DNA from: an uncultured Pirellulaceae bacterium
GTDB lineage: Bacteria > Planctomycetota > Planctomycetia > Pirellulales > Pirellulaceae
Reading direction: 5' to 3'
Assembly: GCA_934278005.1 (NCBI GenBank)
Contig: CAKQWG010000050.1
Coordinates: forward strand, 1 to 19,243
DNA length: 19,243 nt
The notes under the pieces are model-generated. The model saw only the letters and a list, made by a program, of their open reading frames with translations. It did no database searches and was not told the DNA's origin. Shown here piece after piece: positions 7,684 to 16,067 of the stretch (the stretch's first letter is position 1; every line of letters starts with the position of its first letter). The translations under genes were made by a program, and so were the position numbers.

Positions 7684-9396
7684 ATGGAAGTCAAATTGCC
7701 TGATGATAAGCAGGTGCGGCACGACTGCTCGACGCGCCCCAAGTCTTCGCGTTCGTTTTGGCGCTGGCCACTAGGCTTACTGGCCGTCGGTGTCTTTGCA
7801 TTCCTAATGGCAGCCGTCGTTTCAGCCCTGTGCCCCTTCTATCCCACCGTGCACGATGAATTCAGCAACCTATTGGCGGCGGATACGCTTTTGCAGGGGC
7901 GCTTATCCAACGCCACGCCTGACGTCTGGCAGCCGTTTCAGTCCTTTCACATTATCGTCGAGCCGACCTACGCTTCGAAATATCCGCTGGGCTTAGCCCT
8001 ACTGGTGGCCGCTGGCTGGGGACTGCTGGGGCAGCCGATCGCCGGGTGCTGGTTGGCGGCTGGAATCTGTGCGACGAGTATTGCGTGGATGCTCGCGGGG
8101 ATGACCAGTCGCCGCTGGGCGCTGATCGGAGGATTGCTGATCGCCTGCTACCCTCCTTTGCAAATCAGCTGGTCCCAGAACCTGATGAGTGGCTGGTTGC
8201 CGGCAGCCGGAAGCGCGTTGCTGCTGGGGGGCATTTTTCGACTGCGCCGTCGACACAGCCACTGGGCAGCCGCCATGTGCGGTGTTGGCATTGCTTGGCT
8301 TGCGCTGACCCGTCCGTTTGAAGGTCTGATGGCCACGCTGGCGCTGTCCGGTGTTTGTTGGGGGCTTTGGCAGCGGCGCAGTGTAGCGGCCAAGCTGCAA
8401 TCGATCGCCCGCGCGGTACCGGCGGCGGCCATTCCGATTGGGGCTGCGTTGACGCTCATCTGCCTGCACAATTTAGCCACCACCAGCCGCCTGGACCGCA
8501 TGCCTTACCAATTGCACGAGGCGCAATATGCAGTAACCCCTGTCTTTGTCTTTGGCCAGCCACGCGAGCCAGTGCGCGGGACCGCGACAGATCTGCCGGG
8601 GACGATACGCGACTTTCACAACGGTTGGGCTCTGGATGGTTTTCGCGAGCGTCAAGGATGCTCAGGATGGCTGTCGGGCATCTCAGAAGTGCTGTGGACG
8701 TTGGCTCATAGCGTCAGTGTATTAGTGCTCTTGCCACTGCTGACGCTGGGTTGGTGGAGAGGGTTTCGTGCAGCGCGGTGGCTTGCGGCGGCAATTTTTT
8801 TGCAGGTCTTGCTATCGGCCAGCGTGTGCTGGATTTTCCTACATTATCTGGCACCTTTGATACCTTGGCTGGTAGCCCTGTCGGTGCTCGGCCTGCGGCA
8901 TGTATCGAGGGTATTTGCCAAGCCGTCGGTTGGCCCACGCGTTCGTTGGGCCGGCTTCGCGCGGCCTCCACGCTTTGTCGGCTACATGTTGTGCGCGCAG
9001 TGCCTATTGCTGGTCGTGCACTGCATACGGGATGATAACAGCAGCGGCGCGTGGGCTCGGCGTCGCGCTGGCATCGTGGCTGAATTAGAGCAGCGCGATG
9101 GACAGCATTTGATACTCGTCCGCTACGCGGCGGATCACAACGTGCACCAAGAGTGGGTTTATAATTTGGCCAACTTGGACGACGCTAAAGTTCTATGGGC
9201 GCGTGGTGAATCCGACATCTGGAACGCGCGCTTAATCGAAAAGTACCAAGCCACTCACACAATCTGGGAGCTGGAGGCTGACGATGCTGAGGGGCGGATC
9301 AAGTTGGCTTCTGTGGGCACCGCTGCACAGGTTGCTGTGAGCACTGCTGTGGGAGCCAGTGGCTCAAACGCTCAAGCTAGCCAGAAAGTGCAGTGA
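7684..9396 (+). CDS. GT-C membrane glycosyltransferase, PMT/ArnT-like
   Basis: Multi-pass membrane protein of 570 residues with the look of the GT39/PMT_2 superfamily, enzymes that transfer a sugar from a polyprenyl-phosphate carrier to a protein or glycolipid on the outer face of the membrane. After one N-terminal hydrophobic segment (about 28-50) comes the extracytoplasmic loop motif HDEFSNLLAADTL, with the presumed catalytic acids Asp58/Glu59. PTYASKYPLG follows at about 94-103, a pattern seen in this superfamily. About ten further hydrophobic segments follow, then a soluble tail from about residue 455. ATG at 7684 has no obvious ribosome-binding site but gives a sensible topology. Its neighbour upstream makes polyprenol-linked sugars, which fits a shared pathway. 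The acceptor is unknown. The last 33 bp overlap the convergent methyltransferase gene. Confidence 0.78.
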   Translation: MEVKLPDDKQVRHDCSTRPKSSRSFWRWPLGLLAVGVFAFLMAAVVSALCPFYPTVHDEFSNLLAADTLLQGRLSNATPDVWQPFQSFHIIVEPTYASKYPLGLALLVAAGWGLLGQPIAGCWLAAGICATSIAWMLAGMTSRRWALIGGLLIACYPPLQISWSQNLMSGWLPAAGSALLLGGIFRLRRRHSHWAAAMCGVGIAWLALTRPFEGLMATLALSGVCWGLWQRRSVAAKLQSIARAVPAAAIPIGAALTLICLHNLATTSRLDRMPYQLHEAQYAVTPVFVFGQPREPVRGTATDLPGTIRDFHNGWALDGFRERQGCSGWLSGISEVLWTLAHSVSVLVLLPLLTLGWWRGFRAARWLAAAIFLQVLLSASVCWIFLHYLAPLIPWLVALSVLGLRHVSRVFAKPSVGPRVRWAGFARPPRFVGYMLCAQCLLLVVHCIRDDNSSGAWARRRAGIVAELEQRDGQHLILVRYAADHNVHQEWVYNLANLDDAKVLWARGESDIWNARLIEKYQATHTIWELEADDAEGRIKLASVGTAAQVAVSTAVGASGSNAQASQKVQ

Positions 9397-9963
9397 GCGT
9401 CCGCAGACCCAGTCGACAGGCGCACCATACAGCCGCGGCCGAGCAATCCACTGATCGACGGTCAACTCTAGAGCCTCACACATCTGCAGCCACTCTGCTT
9501 TGGATAGATAGTTATAGGGCAGAGCCACCCCGTGGTGCGCATTGCCAACCCAGTCCATGATGCGCAGCGTGGAATGTGCGGCTATACCATCGCGAGTGTG
9601 ATCTTTGAGGACGACTCTAGTACGAGCCACGCGTTTGGCTTCGCGCAGCAACGCAGCCGGATCGTCCGCGTGGTGCAGGACGTCCACTATTAAAACAGTG
9701 TCGAAGTGATCGTCGGGAAAAGGGATTTGGGCCCCGTCGAAGTAGGAGACCGGGATGTGGGTATCAGGCCGCACGAGCACGTCGATTCCGCAGAAATGGC
9801 TCAACGGTCGGTGCTCGGCCAGTCGTCGCGCCAGCCAGCCGTCGCCACAGCCCACATCCAGCACGCTCCCGATCTCCGGAAGCAGCGGCAGTAAACTCTG
9901 CGTGAGCGAGTTGACTCGCCGGCTATGAACGACGTTCTCGTGGAGCGTATTGAGCAACTGCAT
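9364..9963 (-). CDS. Class I SAM-dependent methyltransferase
   Basis: Small soluble methyltransferase (199 residues) of the Methyltransf_11 type. The SAM-binding motif I, VLDVGCGDG, is at 34-42, and Asp61 in CGIDVL is the likely ribose-binding acid. FPDDHFDTVLIVDVLHHADDP (about 82-102) is the usual post-II/motif IV region, followed by LLREAKRVARTRVVLKDH. The start ATG at 9963 has AGGA about 10 nt upstream. The 3' end overlaps the GT-C gene on the opposite strand by 33 bp. The substrate cannot be told; placement next to glycosyltransferases makes a sugar, lipid or quinone-like acceptor possible, but this is guesswork. It is divergent from the PSCyt1 gene across about 200 bp. Confidence 0.87.
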   Translation of the reverse strand: MQLLNTLHENVVHSRRVNSLTQSLLPLLPEIGSVLDVGCGDGWLARRLAEHRPLSHFCGIDVLVRPDTHIPVSYFDGAQIPFPDDHFDTVLIVDVLHHADDPAALLREAKRVARTRVVLKDHTRDGIAAHSTLRIMDWVGNAHHGVALPYNYLSKAEWLQMCEALELTVDQWIARPRLYGAPVDWVCGRSLHFLASLSV

Positions 9964-10084
9964 GGGCTGGTCGTCCTGGGGCGTTGCGGGCTGTATAGGC
10001 CGGCGTTATAAGCGCGTATCGCTCAAATGTGCCACCAAATGCCGCAAAGTCAACTAGAAAAGGGCTTTCTGAAGCCTCAAAACC

Positions 10085-10114
10085 TTGGGATGATCCACGC
10101 TGACCTGTTAGAAT
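10085..10114 (+). promoter_or_regulatory. Candidate sigma70-like promoter for the PSCyt1/DUF1501 operon
   Basis: TTGGGA at 10085-10090 and TAGAAT at 10109-10114 are separated by 18 bp. A transcript starting near 10121 would exclude the upstream ATG at 10113, which agrees with the GTG start at 10167. This is a match by eye only. Confidence 0.5.
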
Positions 10115-10166
10115 GGTCTCATATCGCCATTCTATAATTGTTCAAGTCGTAAGGGAAGCTATTCTC

Positions 10167-12302
10167 GTGAGGCGCACTGCACACTGTTTTCGTTTGGTTG
10201 CCCTAGGGTGGCTGTGGCTGGCGAGCTTAGCGGTTGGTCAGGAATATAATCGCGACATTTTACCGATTCTCTCCGAGTCTTGTTTCGCCTGCCATGGTCC
10301 CGATGCGGAGTCTCGCCAGGGTGGATTGCGACTGGACACGCAAGCCGGAGCGCTGGCCGAAGCCGATTCGGGAGAACTACCCATCGTTCCCAACGCTCCC
10401 GAGGCAAGCGAGTTAATTCGCCGCATCGAAGCCGAGGACGAAGACGAGCGGATGCCGCCGCCCGATTCGGGCAAAACGCTCAGTCCAGCACAAAAACAAA
10501 TGCTGCGGCAGTGGATCGAGGCTGGCGCGGATTATCAAACCCACTGGTCTTTCCAGCTGCCTGAGGCGACTCCGCCACCGCTGGTCGAAGGAGTTACTCA
10601 TCCCATCGATCGCTTCGTGCAGGCGAAGTTGTCATCTGAAGGGCTCTCCCCTTCTCCGCTGGCGCCGCCGGCCACTTTGTTGCGACGGGTGAGTTTGGAC
10701 CTAACGGGTTTGCCCCCTAGCCTAGCTGAGATCGACGCATTCCAAGCAGCCTGGGCCGAGGACGCAGACGCGGCCTATGCGGCCGTCGTCGAGGGATTGC
10801 TGGCCAGCCCGCACTATGGCGAGCGCTGGGGCCGCTGGTGGCTCGATCAAGCTCGCTATGCCGATAGCAACGGATATTCGATCGATGCGCCCAGAACGAT
10901 TTGGATGTATCGCGATTGGGTGATCGACGCGCTGAATGCTGATATGCCGTTTGACCAATTTACGATTGAACAACTCGCCGGCGACTTGCTGCCCCCATCG
11001 CTCGATCCCCGGCAGACCGAGGCGCGGAAGATCGCTACTGGTTTTCACCGCAACACGCCGCTCAATCAAGAGGGGGGCATCGACGTGGAGCAATTCAGGA
11101 TCGACAGTGTGATGGACCGAGTGGCCACTACCGGTACAGTGTGGCTAGGTCTAACGGTTGGGTGTGCGCAATGCCACGATCACAAATTCGATCCGATATC
11201 ACAGAAGGAGTACTACCAATTTTTCGCCTTCTTTAACAACCAGGATGAACCGACGCTCAAGGTCCACGATTATCGCCGCGACCCGCAAGGGAGCGATCCG
11301 GAGAGCGTAACCACCACGCTGGTCCTACATGAGCGCGACAAACCGCGGGTTACCAATCTTTTCATCAAAGGGGATTTCACGCGACTGGCCGAAGAGGTCC
11401 TGCCGGCGACTCCCGAAGTGCTGCACCCGCTCGAGCTGTCAAGTGATCAGTCCGGCGAACAGTCCGGCGCACAGTCCGGCGATGCGATCGCCACTCGACT
11501 CGATTTGGCCAAGTGGATCGTCAGTCCCAACAATCCGCTCACAGCGCGGGTCATTGCCAACCGCGTATGGCAGGTCTATTTTGGGCGAGGCATCGTCGAG
11601 ACGGAAAACGATTTTGGTGCATTAGCCTCCGCGCCATCGCACCCTGAATTGCTCGACTGGCTCGCGCTTGAATTCCAGTCGCACGACTGGAGTTTGAAAG
11701 AGCTACACCGCTTGATCGTCAGCTCGCACACCTATCAGCAGAGTTCGCGGGAGCGGCCCGAACTGCAGGCCAGCGACCCCAGGAATTATCTATTAGGCAA
11801 GCAACAGCGGCTGCGTTTGGAGGCGGAATTGATTCGCGACGTGGCTCTGTCAGCGAGCGATTTGCTGTCGCCAAAGTTGGGCGGTCCACCAGTATTTCCC
11901 CCGATTCCTGCGGGCGTGATGGATGTGGGCCAAGTCAAGCGTCAGTGGACGACCAGTCAGGGAGCCGACCGCTATCGGCGTGGGCTGTATACCTTTCTGT
12001 ATCGTGGTACGCCGCCGCCCGCGCTGACTGTGTTTGACGCGCCGGATGGGCTGAGCACGTGCACCCGGCGGATGCGGAGCAACACGCCCCTGCAGGCCTT
12101 GACGCTATTGAACGATGCCGGCTTCTATGAATTCGCTACGGCACTAGAAAAAATTATTCTCAGCGAAGGTGTCGAAGCCGCCTTTCGCCGCTGCACCTCG
12201 CGTCCGCCGCGGGCAGACGAATTGAAAGTGCTCAATAGCCTGGACAGTCTGAGCGCTGCCCGGGTTCTATTGAACCTCGACGAAACAGTTACTAGGGAGT
12301 AG
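10167..12302 (+). CDS. PSCyt1-DUF1549-DUF1553 protein (planctomycete cytochrome C)
   Basis: Exported protein (711 residues) of the large planctomycete family joining a C-type cytochrome-like domain (PSCyt1), DUF1549 (PSCyt2) and DUF1553 (PSD1). A signal peptide, MRRTAHCFRL plus VALGWLWLASLAVGQ, ends near residue 25. The first haem-binding motif CFACH is at 39-43, followed by DTQAGALAE and MPP motifs. DUF1549 starts near 145 (HPIDRFVQAKL) and contains YGERWGRWWLDQARYAD and a second CxxCH, CAQCH, at 333-337. DUF1553 runs from about 445 (LAKWIVSPNNPLTARVIANR) to RMRSNTPLQALTLLND. The start chosen is GTG at 10167, with AAGGGA about 9 nt upstream and a signal peptide directly after it; ATG at 10113 in the same frame would put 18 extra residues before the signal. 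It is the compact form without an inserted lectin or PPC domain. It pairs with the DUF1501 gene 8 bp downstream. The biochemical role of these pairs is not settled; a link to polysaccharide breakdown has been proposed. Confidence 0.92.
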   Translation: MRRTAHCFRLVALGWLWLASLAVGQEYNRDILPILSESCFACHGPDAESRQGGLRLDTQAGALAEADSGELPIVPNAPEASELIRRIEAEDEDERMPPPDSGKTLSPAQKQMLRQWIEAGADYQTHWSFQLPEATPPPLVEGVTHPIDRFVQAKLSSEGLSPSPLAPPATLLRRVSLDLTGLPPSLAEIDAFQAAWAEDADAAYAAVVEGLLASPHYGERWGRWWLDQARYADSNGYSIDAPRTIWMYRDWVIDALNADMPFDQFTIEQLAGDLLPPSLDPRQTEARKIATGFHRNTPLNQEGGIDVEQFRIDSVMDRVATTGTVWLGLTVGCAQCHDHKFDPISQKEYYQFFAFFNNQDEPTLKVHDYRRDPQGSDPESVTTTLVLHERDKPRVTNLFIKGDFTRLAEEVLPATPEVLHPLELSSDQSGEQSGAQSGDAIATRLDLAKWIVSPNNPLTARVIANRVWQVYFGRGIVETENDFGALASAPSHPELLDWLALEFQSHDWSLKELHRLIVSSHTYQQSSRERPELQASDPRNYLLGKQQRLRLEAELIRDVALSASDLLSPKLGGPPVFPPIPAGVMDVGQVKRQWTTSQGADRYRRGLYTFLYRGTPPPALTVFDAPDGLSTCTRRMRSNTPLQALTLLNDAGFYEFATALEKIILSEGVEAAFRRCTSRPPRADELKVLNSLDSLSAARVLLNLDETVTRE
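11448..11483 (+). repeat. In-frame 12-bp tandem repeat (x3) inside the DUF1553 gene
   Basis: Three units of CAGTCCGGCGNN (11448, 11460, 11472) differ only in their last two bases and encode QSGE-QSGA-QSGD. They sit in the linker just before the DUF1553 core. Such a run could expand or shrink by slippage without breaking the frame. Confidence 0.85.
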
Positions 12303-12310
12303 AGAGTCTC

Positions 12311-13780
12311 ATGGATCATGCACGCTCATCACTGCGAAACGCATTTTTGCAAGACACTACGCGTCGGCACTTTTTTAGCCGCTGTGGTATCGGAGTTGGA
12401 TCGATGGCCCTGGGCTCGATGTTGGCCAGCAACACACCGGCGGCGCCTGTCAGTGGCCAGGCGACCAGTCCCTTGGCCCCCAAACCGCCTCACTTTGAGC
12501 CCCGCGCCAAGAGTGTCATCTTCCTGTTCATGGCAGGTGGCCCTTCGCAGTTGGAAATGTTCGACTACAAACCCAAGCTGACCGAACTCAACGGACAGCC
12601 AATTCCCGACAGCTACATCGCCGGCAAACGCTTCGCTTTCATGGATTCCAGCCACCGCATCGATCTGCTCGGACCGACGCGCAAATTCCAGCAAGCGGGC
12701 AGCAATGGAGCGTGGGTCAGCGATCTGTTGCCACACACGGCAAAAATAGTCGATGAACTAACGATTCTTAAGACTTGTAAAACGGATCTGTTCAATCACG
12801 CGCCCGCCAAGCTATTTATGAATGCTGGCACGGGACTCTTCGGCCGTCCGAGCATGGGTTCGTGGATCACCTATGGACTGGGCTCGGAATGCGACAACCT
12901 TCCTGGTTTCGTGGTGCTCCAGAGCGGTCCCCGTGGACCGCGCGGGGGCGGCGTGCTGTGGAGCAGTGGCATGTTGCCGACCAGCTATCAAGGAGTGCCG
13001 CTGCGCAGCCACGGCGATCCAATTCTCAACCTGTCCACGCCCGAGGGAATTAACCAGCAGCAGCAACGACGAGTGGTCGACGCGGTCAGTGAACTGAACC
13101 TAAAACACCTGGTGGAAACCGGTGACGAAGAGATCGCCACGCGGATCAATGCCTATGAAATGGCCTATCGCATGCAGTCCAGTGCGCCGGAGCTGATGGA
13201 TACCTCGGGCGAGAGTCAAGAGACGATGGACCTGTATGGCATTAAGGAACCGGGCGAGTCGAGCTTTGCTCGGAACTGCCTGCTGGCGCGCCGCCTGGTG
13301 GAACGCGGTGTGCGTTTCATCCAACTCTATCACACCAATTGGGATCATCACGGCGGGCCTACCGAGAACTTGGAAACTCACCTCCCGCAGGTTTGTGGCG
13401 AGATAGATCAGCCGGCAGCGGCGCTGGTCCGCGATTTAAAACGGCACGGTCTATTAGACGATACGATTGTCGTATGGGGTGGCGAATTCGGTCGCACGCC
13501 GATGGGCGAAGTTCGTGAATCGACTGGTCGCAATCACCATATCGAAGCCTTTACCATGTGGTTTGCCGGGGGCGGTTTCAAGGCTGGGGAGGTCGTCGGC
13601 GAAACCGATGAATTGGGTTTCGGGCCAGTGGGTCAGTCCGCGCATGTGCGCGATATCCACGCTACGCTGCTGCACCAGTTGGGCCTCGACCACCATCGCT
13701 TGTCTGTCCGCTTTCAGGGACTCGATGTGCGTTTGACCGGCGTTGAAGAGGCGCGCGTGGTGCGCGAGGTGCTAAGCTAG
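12311..13780 (+). CDS. DUF1501 family protein with Tat-type signal
   Basis: Exported DUF1501 protein (489 residues), a family related in fold to the sulfatase/alkaline phosphatase superfamily. The N-terminus has TTRRHFFSRCGIGVGS with twin Arg18-Arg19 and a hydrophobic run, as expected for Tat export. Family motifs visible: SVIFLFMAGGPSQLEMFDYK (about 68-87), DLLPHTAKIVD, LLARRLVERGVRFIQLY, HTNWDHHGG, DTIVVWGGEFGRTP, GRNHH and HVRDIHATLLHQLGLDH near the end. The His/Asp-rich motifs are candidate metal ligands. ATG at 12311 lies 8 bp after the PSCyt1 stop codon, so the genes are an operon. This gene order is characteristic of planctomycetes and verrucomicrobia. The specific reaction is unknown. 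Confidence 0.92.
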   Translation: MDHARSSLRNAFLQDTTRRHFFSRCGIGVGSMALGSMLASNTPAAPVSGQATSPLAPKPPHFEPRAKSVIFLFMAGGPSQLEMFDYKPKLTELNGQPIPDSYIAGKRFAFMDSSHRIDLLGPTRKFQQAGSNGAWVSDLLPHTAKIVDELTILKTCKTDLFNHAPAKLFMNAGTGLFGRPSMGSWITYGLGSECDNLPGFVVLQSGPRGPRGGGVLWSSGMLPTSYQGVPLRSHGDPILNLSTPEGINQQQQRRVVDAVSELNLKHLVETGDEEIATRINAYEMAYRMQSSAPELMDTSGESQETMDLYGIKEPGESSFARNCLLARRLVERGVRFIQLYHTNWDHHGGPTENLETHLPQVCGEIDQPAAALVRDLKRHGLLDDTIVVWGGEFGRTPMGEVRESTGRNHHIEAFTMWFAGGGFKAGEVVGETDELGFGPVGQSAHVRDIHATLLHQLGLDHHRLSVRFQGLDVRLTGVEEARVVREVLS

Positions 13781-13897
13781 AGATCTACCAGCGTCTGTCG
13801 TCTGACAACTTTCGCAACAAAGCGATTAGCGGTGCCATCCCTTCCCACGTGCGCGGCCGTAGTGATTAAACTGGAGGCTGCAGTTGGCACGAATTCT

Positions 13898-13914
13898 GGG
13901 AGGTTGGTACGTTG
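13898..13914 (+). promoter_or_regulatory. Strong Shine-Dalgarno deciding a TTG start
   Basis: GGGAGG at 13898-13903 lies 8 nt before TTG at 13912. No ATG or GTG in this frame offers a comparable site, so TTG is the likely start of the ABC-like gene. A rare start behind a strong ribosome site suggests moderate, tuned translation (inference). Confidence 0.7.
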
Positions 13915-15747
13915 GTTTCAAAATCATTAAGCGGTTTGCTGAAGCGCGTCGCGCCATCGGGCTACTTTGGGTTGGCCATCCTGGGCAGCCTCGTTGCGCT
14001 GGGTGTGCCACTACTGGCTCTGCTATTGGGTTGCGTGACGGCCACTCTGCTGGCCGCTCATTCACCGGCTAGCGGTATCAACGGCGCCGCGTGGCGGTTA
14101 TCTCCTTGGCTGCCCGATTTCAACGCCATGCTTCCGGGCGATCTGTCGCCGTTAGGGCGAGTCAGCGCGCTGTTGTTGGTGGCTCTGCTATTGCTATGCT
14201 TATTGTCGCTGGCCCTATTGGCATACTATCGCATGATCCAGCGCGCGGCCGTCGACTTTGAAGTAGCCATGATCGTTCGTTTGAAAGGGCAGGCCAAACG
14301 GCTGGCCACGGTGCGCACGTTGTCGGCTCAGCAGACGGCTTTGATCGATTGTCTAGACTACCACCTGCCGCGCGTCCGCGGTGTGCTCAGTCGGTGGTGG
14401 CGAGTCTACCCACGCCACGCAGTTCAATTGGTTGTGTGCGTCTTGATTGCGCTTTTAATTCAGCCGCTGTTGGCATTGCTGACATTGACCGCTGTGGCCT
14501 TGGTCGTGTTGTGCTTCCGCGCGCTAGATCGCTTGCGCAGGTCTAACTTGCCGGTGGTGCGCGAGCGAGCAACTCAGCACAGAGAATCGCTGGTGGCGCT
14601 GAGCATCAAGGGGCCACTGTTGGAGTCGGTGCACGACGGTGCGGCAATTGAAAAGCGATTTAATGATCAGTTGGTCCACTATCGCCAGGATGCGTTTCGC
14701 AGTTTGTCCAGTTCCGTTTGGAAGATTCCGGCCCTGCTGTTGGTGCTGGGCGGTTTAGCGTGCTTGTTTTTGTTTGTCATTGCTGTACAAGTCCTACGTA
14801 GCGAGGCGGATTTTTCGGTCCCTTCGGCACTGGCCTTCACACTGTGCTTGGCCGCTGCCACGGTGAGCGGGCAACGGTTGGTGCGCGGCTGGCGCGATCT
14901 GCGTTCGGTCGACTCAGCGGCGGATGAACTGGAGCGATTCCTAGCGATACCCGTGGAGGAATTCGACGGCCAGACTCTCAAGCCTATTGGCAATGTGAGC
15001 CGCCAAGTCGAACTGGAACATGTCACGGTGCAGGATAGCAACGGTCGCAAGCTGTTGGAGGATGTGTCTGTGGTCTTCCAGCCTAACATGCTTATCGGCG
15101 TGCTGGCCAGTGGCAGCCTGCAGTCTAACGCACTGGTCGAATTGCTGATGGGCTTTGGTCGTCCTGTCAGCGGCCGCCTATTGTTCGACGGTGTCAGCGT
15201 GGGGGATCTAACTCCGCAAAATCTGGCCAACTGCTCACACTGGGTGGCCAACGATGGGGCCCTGGTGGCCGGCTCGGTGGTCGACAATTTGCAGCAACCC
15301 CCGGCTAAAAAGAATGGTCGGACTGTCAACGAGGCTTTGACACTGGCCCGCTTGGAGGAGATGGTCAACCAGTTGCCCGACGGTCTGGCGACGCTCATCT
15401 CCCCCGGAGACGACCGCTTGTTTGGCGACACTGCCTTCCGCATGTCGCTGGCCAGAGCCGCCCTAACCAAAGCTTCGATTTACGTGATCGAGGAACCCGC
15501 CTCGCATTTCGATGCGGCGATGGAGCAGCAGACCTTGGATGCCATGCGCGGCCTGGTCAGCCCCGAAGCGTTCACGATCGTCTTGCCGCAACGCCTACTG
15601 ACTCTGCGGCATTGCGACCTGCTGATCATACTTCACGATCACTCGGTTGTAGACATAGGCACCCACGCTAAGCTGCTGCAGCGACACGAACTCTACCGGC
15701 ATTTGAACTACCAACGCTTCAATCCGTACCGCAGCCTCACAGTTTGA
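13912..15747 (+). CDS. ABC-exporter-like protein with degenerate nucleotide-binding domain
   Basis: The 611-residue protein has the plan of a half-size ABC exporter: a membrane domain (hydrophobic segments near 18-48, 84-106, 165-205, 272-296 and 303-320) and a nucleotide-binding-like domain from about 364. The ATPase motifs are nearly all lost. The Walker A region reads LASGSLQSNALVELL (398-412), without the GK[ST] core. The Q-loop position is Asn447 (WVAND). The LSGGQ signature aligns with LFGDT (503-507), although the following MSLARAAL is conserved. Walker B reads IYVIEEP with Glu527 for Asp, keeping Glu528. The H-loop His is Gln560 (LPQRL). The fold scaffold, including the D-loop-like SHFD and the C-terminal GTHAKLL, remains, and the frame is intact, so this looks like a retained pseudo-ATPase rather than a broken gene. 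It may bind or regulate an active partner, or have another role (inference). The gene stands alone between the DUF1501 gene and a terminator. Confidence 0.82.
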   Translation: MVSKSLSGLLKRVAPSGYFGLAILGSLVALGVPLLALLLGCVTATLLAAHSPASGINGAAWRLSPWLPDFNAMLPGDLSPLGRVSALLLVALLLLCLLSLALLAYYRMIQRAAVDFEVAMIVRLKGQAKRLATVRTLSAQQTALIDCLDYHLPRVRGVLSRWWRVYPRHAVQLVVCVLIALLIQPLLALLTLTAVALVVLCFRALDRLRRSNLPVVRERATQHRESLVALSIKGPLLESVHDGAAIEKRFNDQLVHYRQDAFRSLSSSVWKIPALLLVLGGLACLFLFVIAVQVLRSEADFSVPSALAFTLCLAAATVSGQRLVRGWRDLRSVDSAADELERFLAIPVEEFDGQTLKPIGNVSRQVELEHVTVQDSNGRKLLEDVSVVFQPNMLIGVLASGSLQSNALVELLMGFGRPVSGRLLFDGVSVGDLTPQNLANCSHWVANDGALVAGSVVDNLQQPPAKKNGRTVNEALTLARLEEMVNQLPDGLATLISPGDDRLFGDTAFRMSLARAALTKASIYVIEEPASHFDAAMEQQTLDAMRGLVSPEAFTIVLPQRLLTLRHCDLLIILHDHSVVDIGTHAKLLQRHELYRHLNYQRFNPYRSLTV

Positions 15748-15758
15748 GGCGTTGCTTA

Positions 15759-15788
15759 CCAAGAACCGTCCGAATGGTTCTTGGTTTT
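15759..15788 (+). terminator. Rho-independent terminator after the ABC-like gene
   Basis: A perfect 9-bp stem, CCAAGAACC at 15759-15767 and GGTTCTTGG at 15776-15784, with an 8-nt loop, is followed by TTTT. It begins 11 bp after the stop codon. It may also reduce read-through into the convergent gene that ends at 16068. Confidence 0.82.
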
Positions 15789-16067
15789 AGGAAGCCTGTC
15801 ACGCTCGATGCAGCCAGGTCTAGATCGGCCGGACAGAGGTTAGAAGATGTGTGGTTAGAAGATTTGCGCACGCGCTGTGCCGTGCCGTGCGCCCGGTGCC
15901 CGGTGGCGAACTCTCGGCCGAGGTGGCGCGAGCGTGTGCACTAAGCGACGCGATACTAGGCGGTTCTAGGCAATTACTGTAAGAATTGTAACTGGAGAGC
16001 GTTTCAAAGTTCGGACGCTGTCAAAAATCGAAAGCGGACACTTACTTTTTAGCAACGGCCAAAGGCC
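15789..16067. other. Intergenic region between convergent genes
   Basis: I see no convincing gene. A short direct repeat, GTTAGAAGAT, occurs twice near 15839-15862. The small frame 15744-15944 has no ribosome site and starts inside the ABC-like gene's stop region, so I do not call it. Confidence 0.5.

Noticed and set aside
7999..8469. 156-codon minus-strand frame opposite the GT-C gene
   Set aside because: Q/R/P-rich composition without domains, typical of an antisense shadow in GC-rich DNA.
14679..15470. 263-codon minus-strand frame opposite the ABC-like gene
   Set aside because: The serine/arginine-rich translation has no family pattern. It is a shadow of the plus-strand gene, whose ABC scaffold is recognisable.
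15744..15944. 66-codon frame after the ABC-like gene
   Set aside because: It starts within the stop region of the gene, runs through the terminator hairpin, lacks a ribosome site and is R/C-rich.
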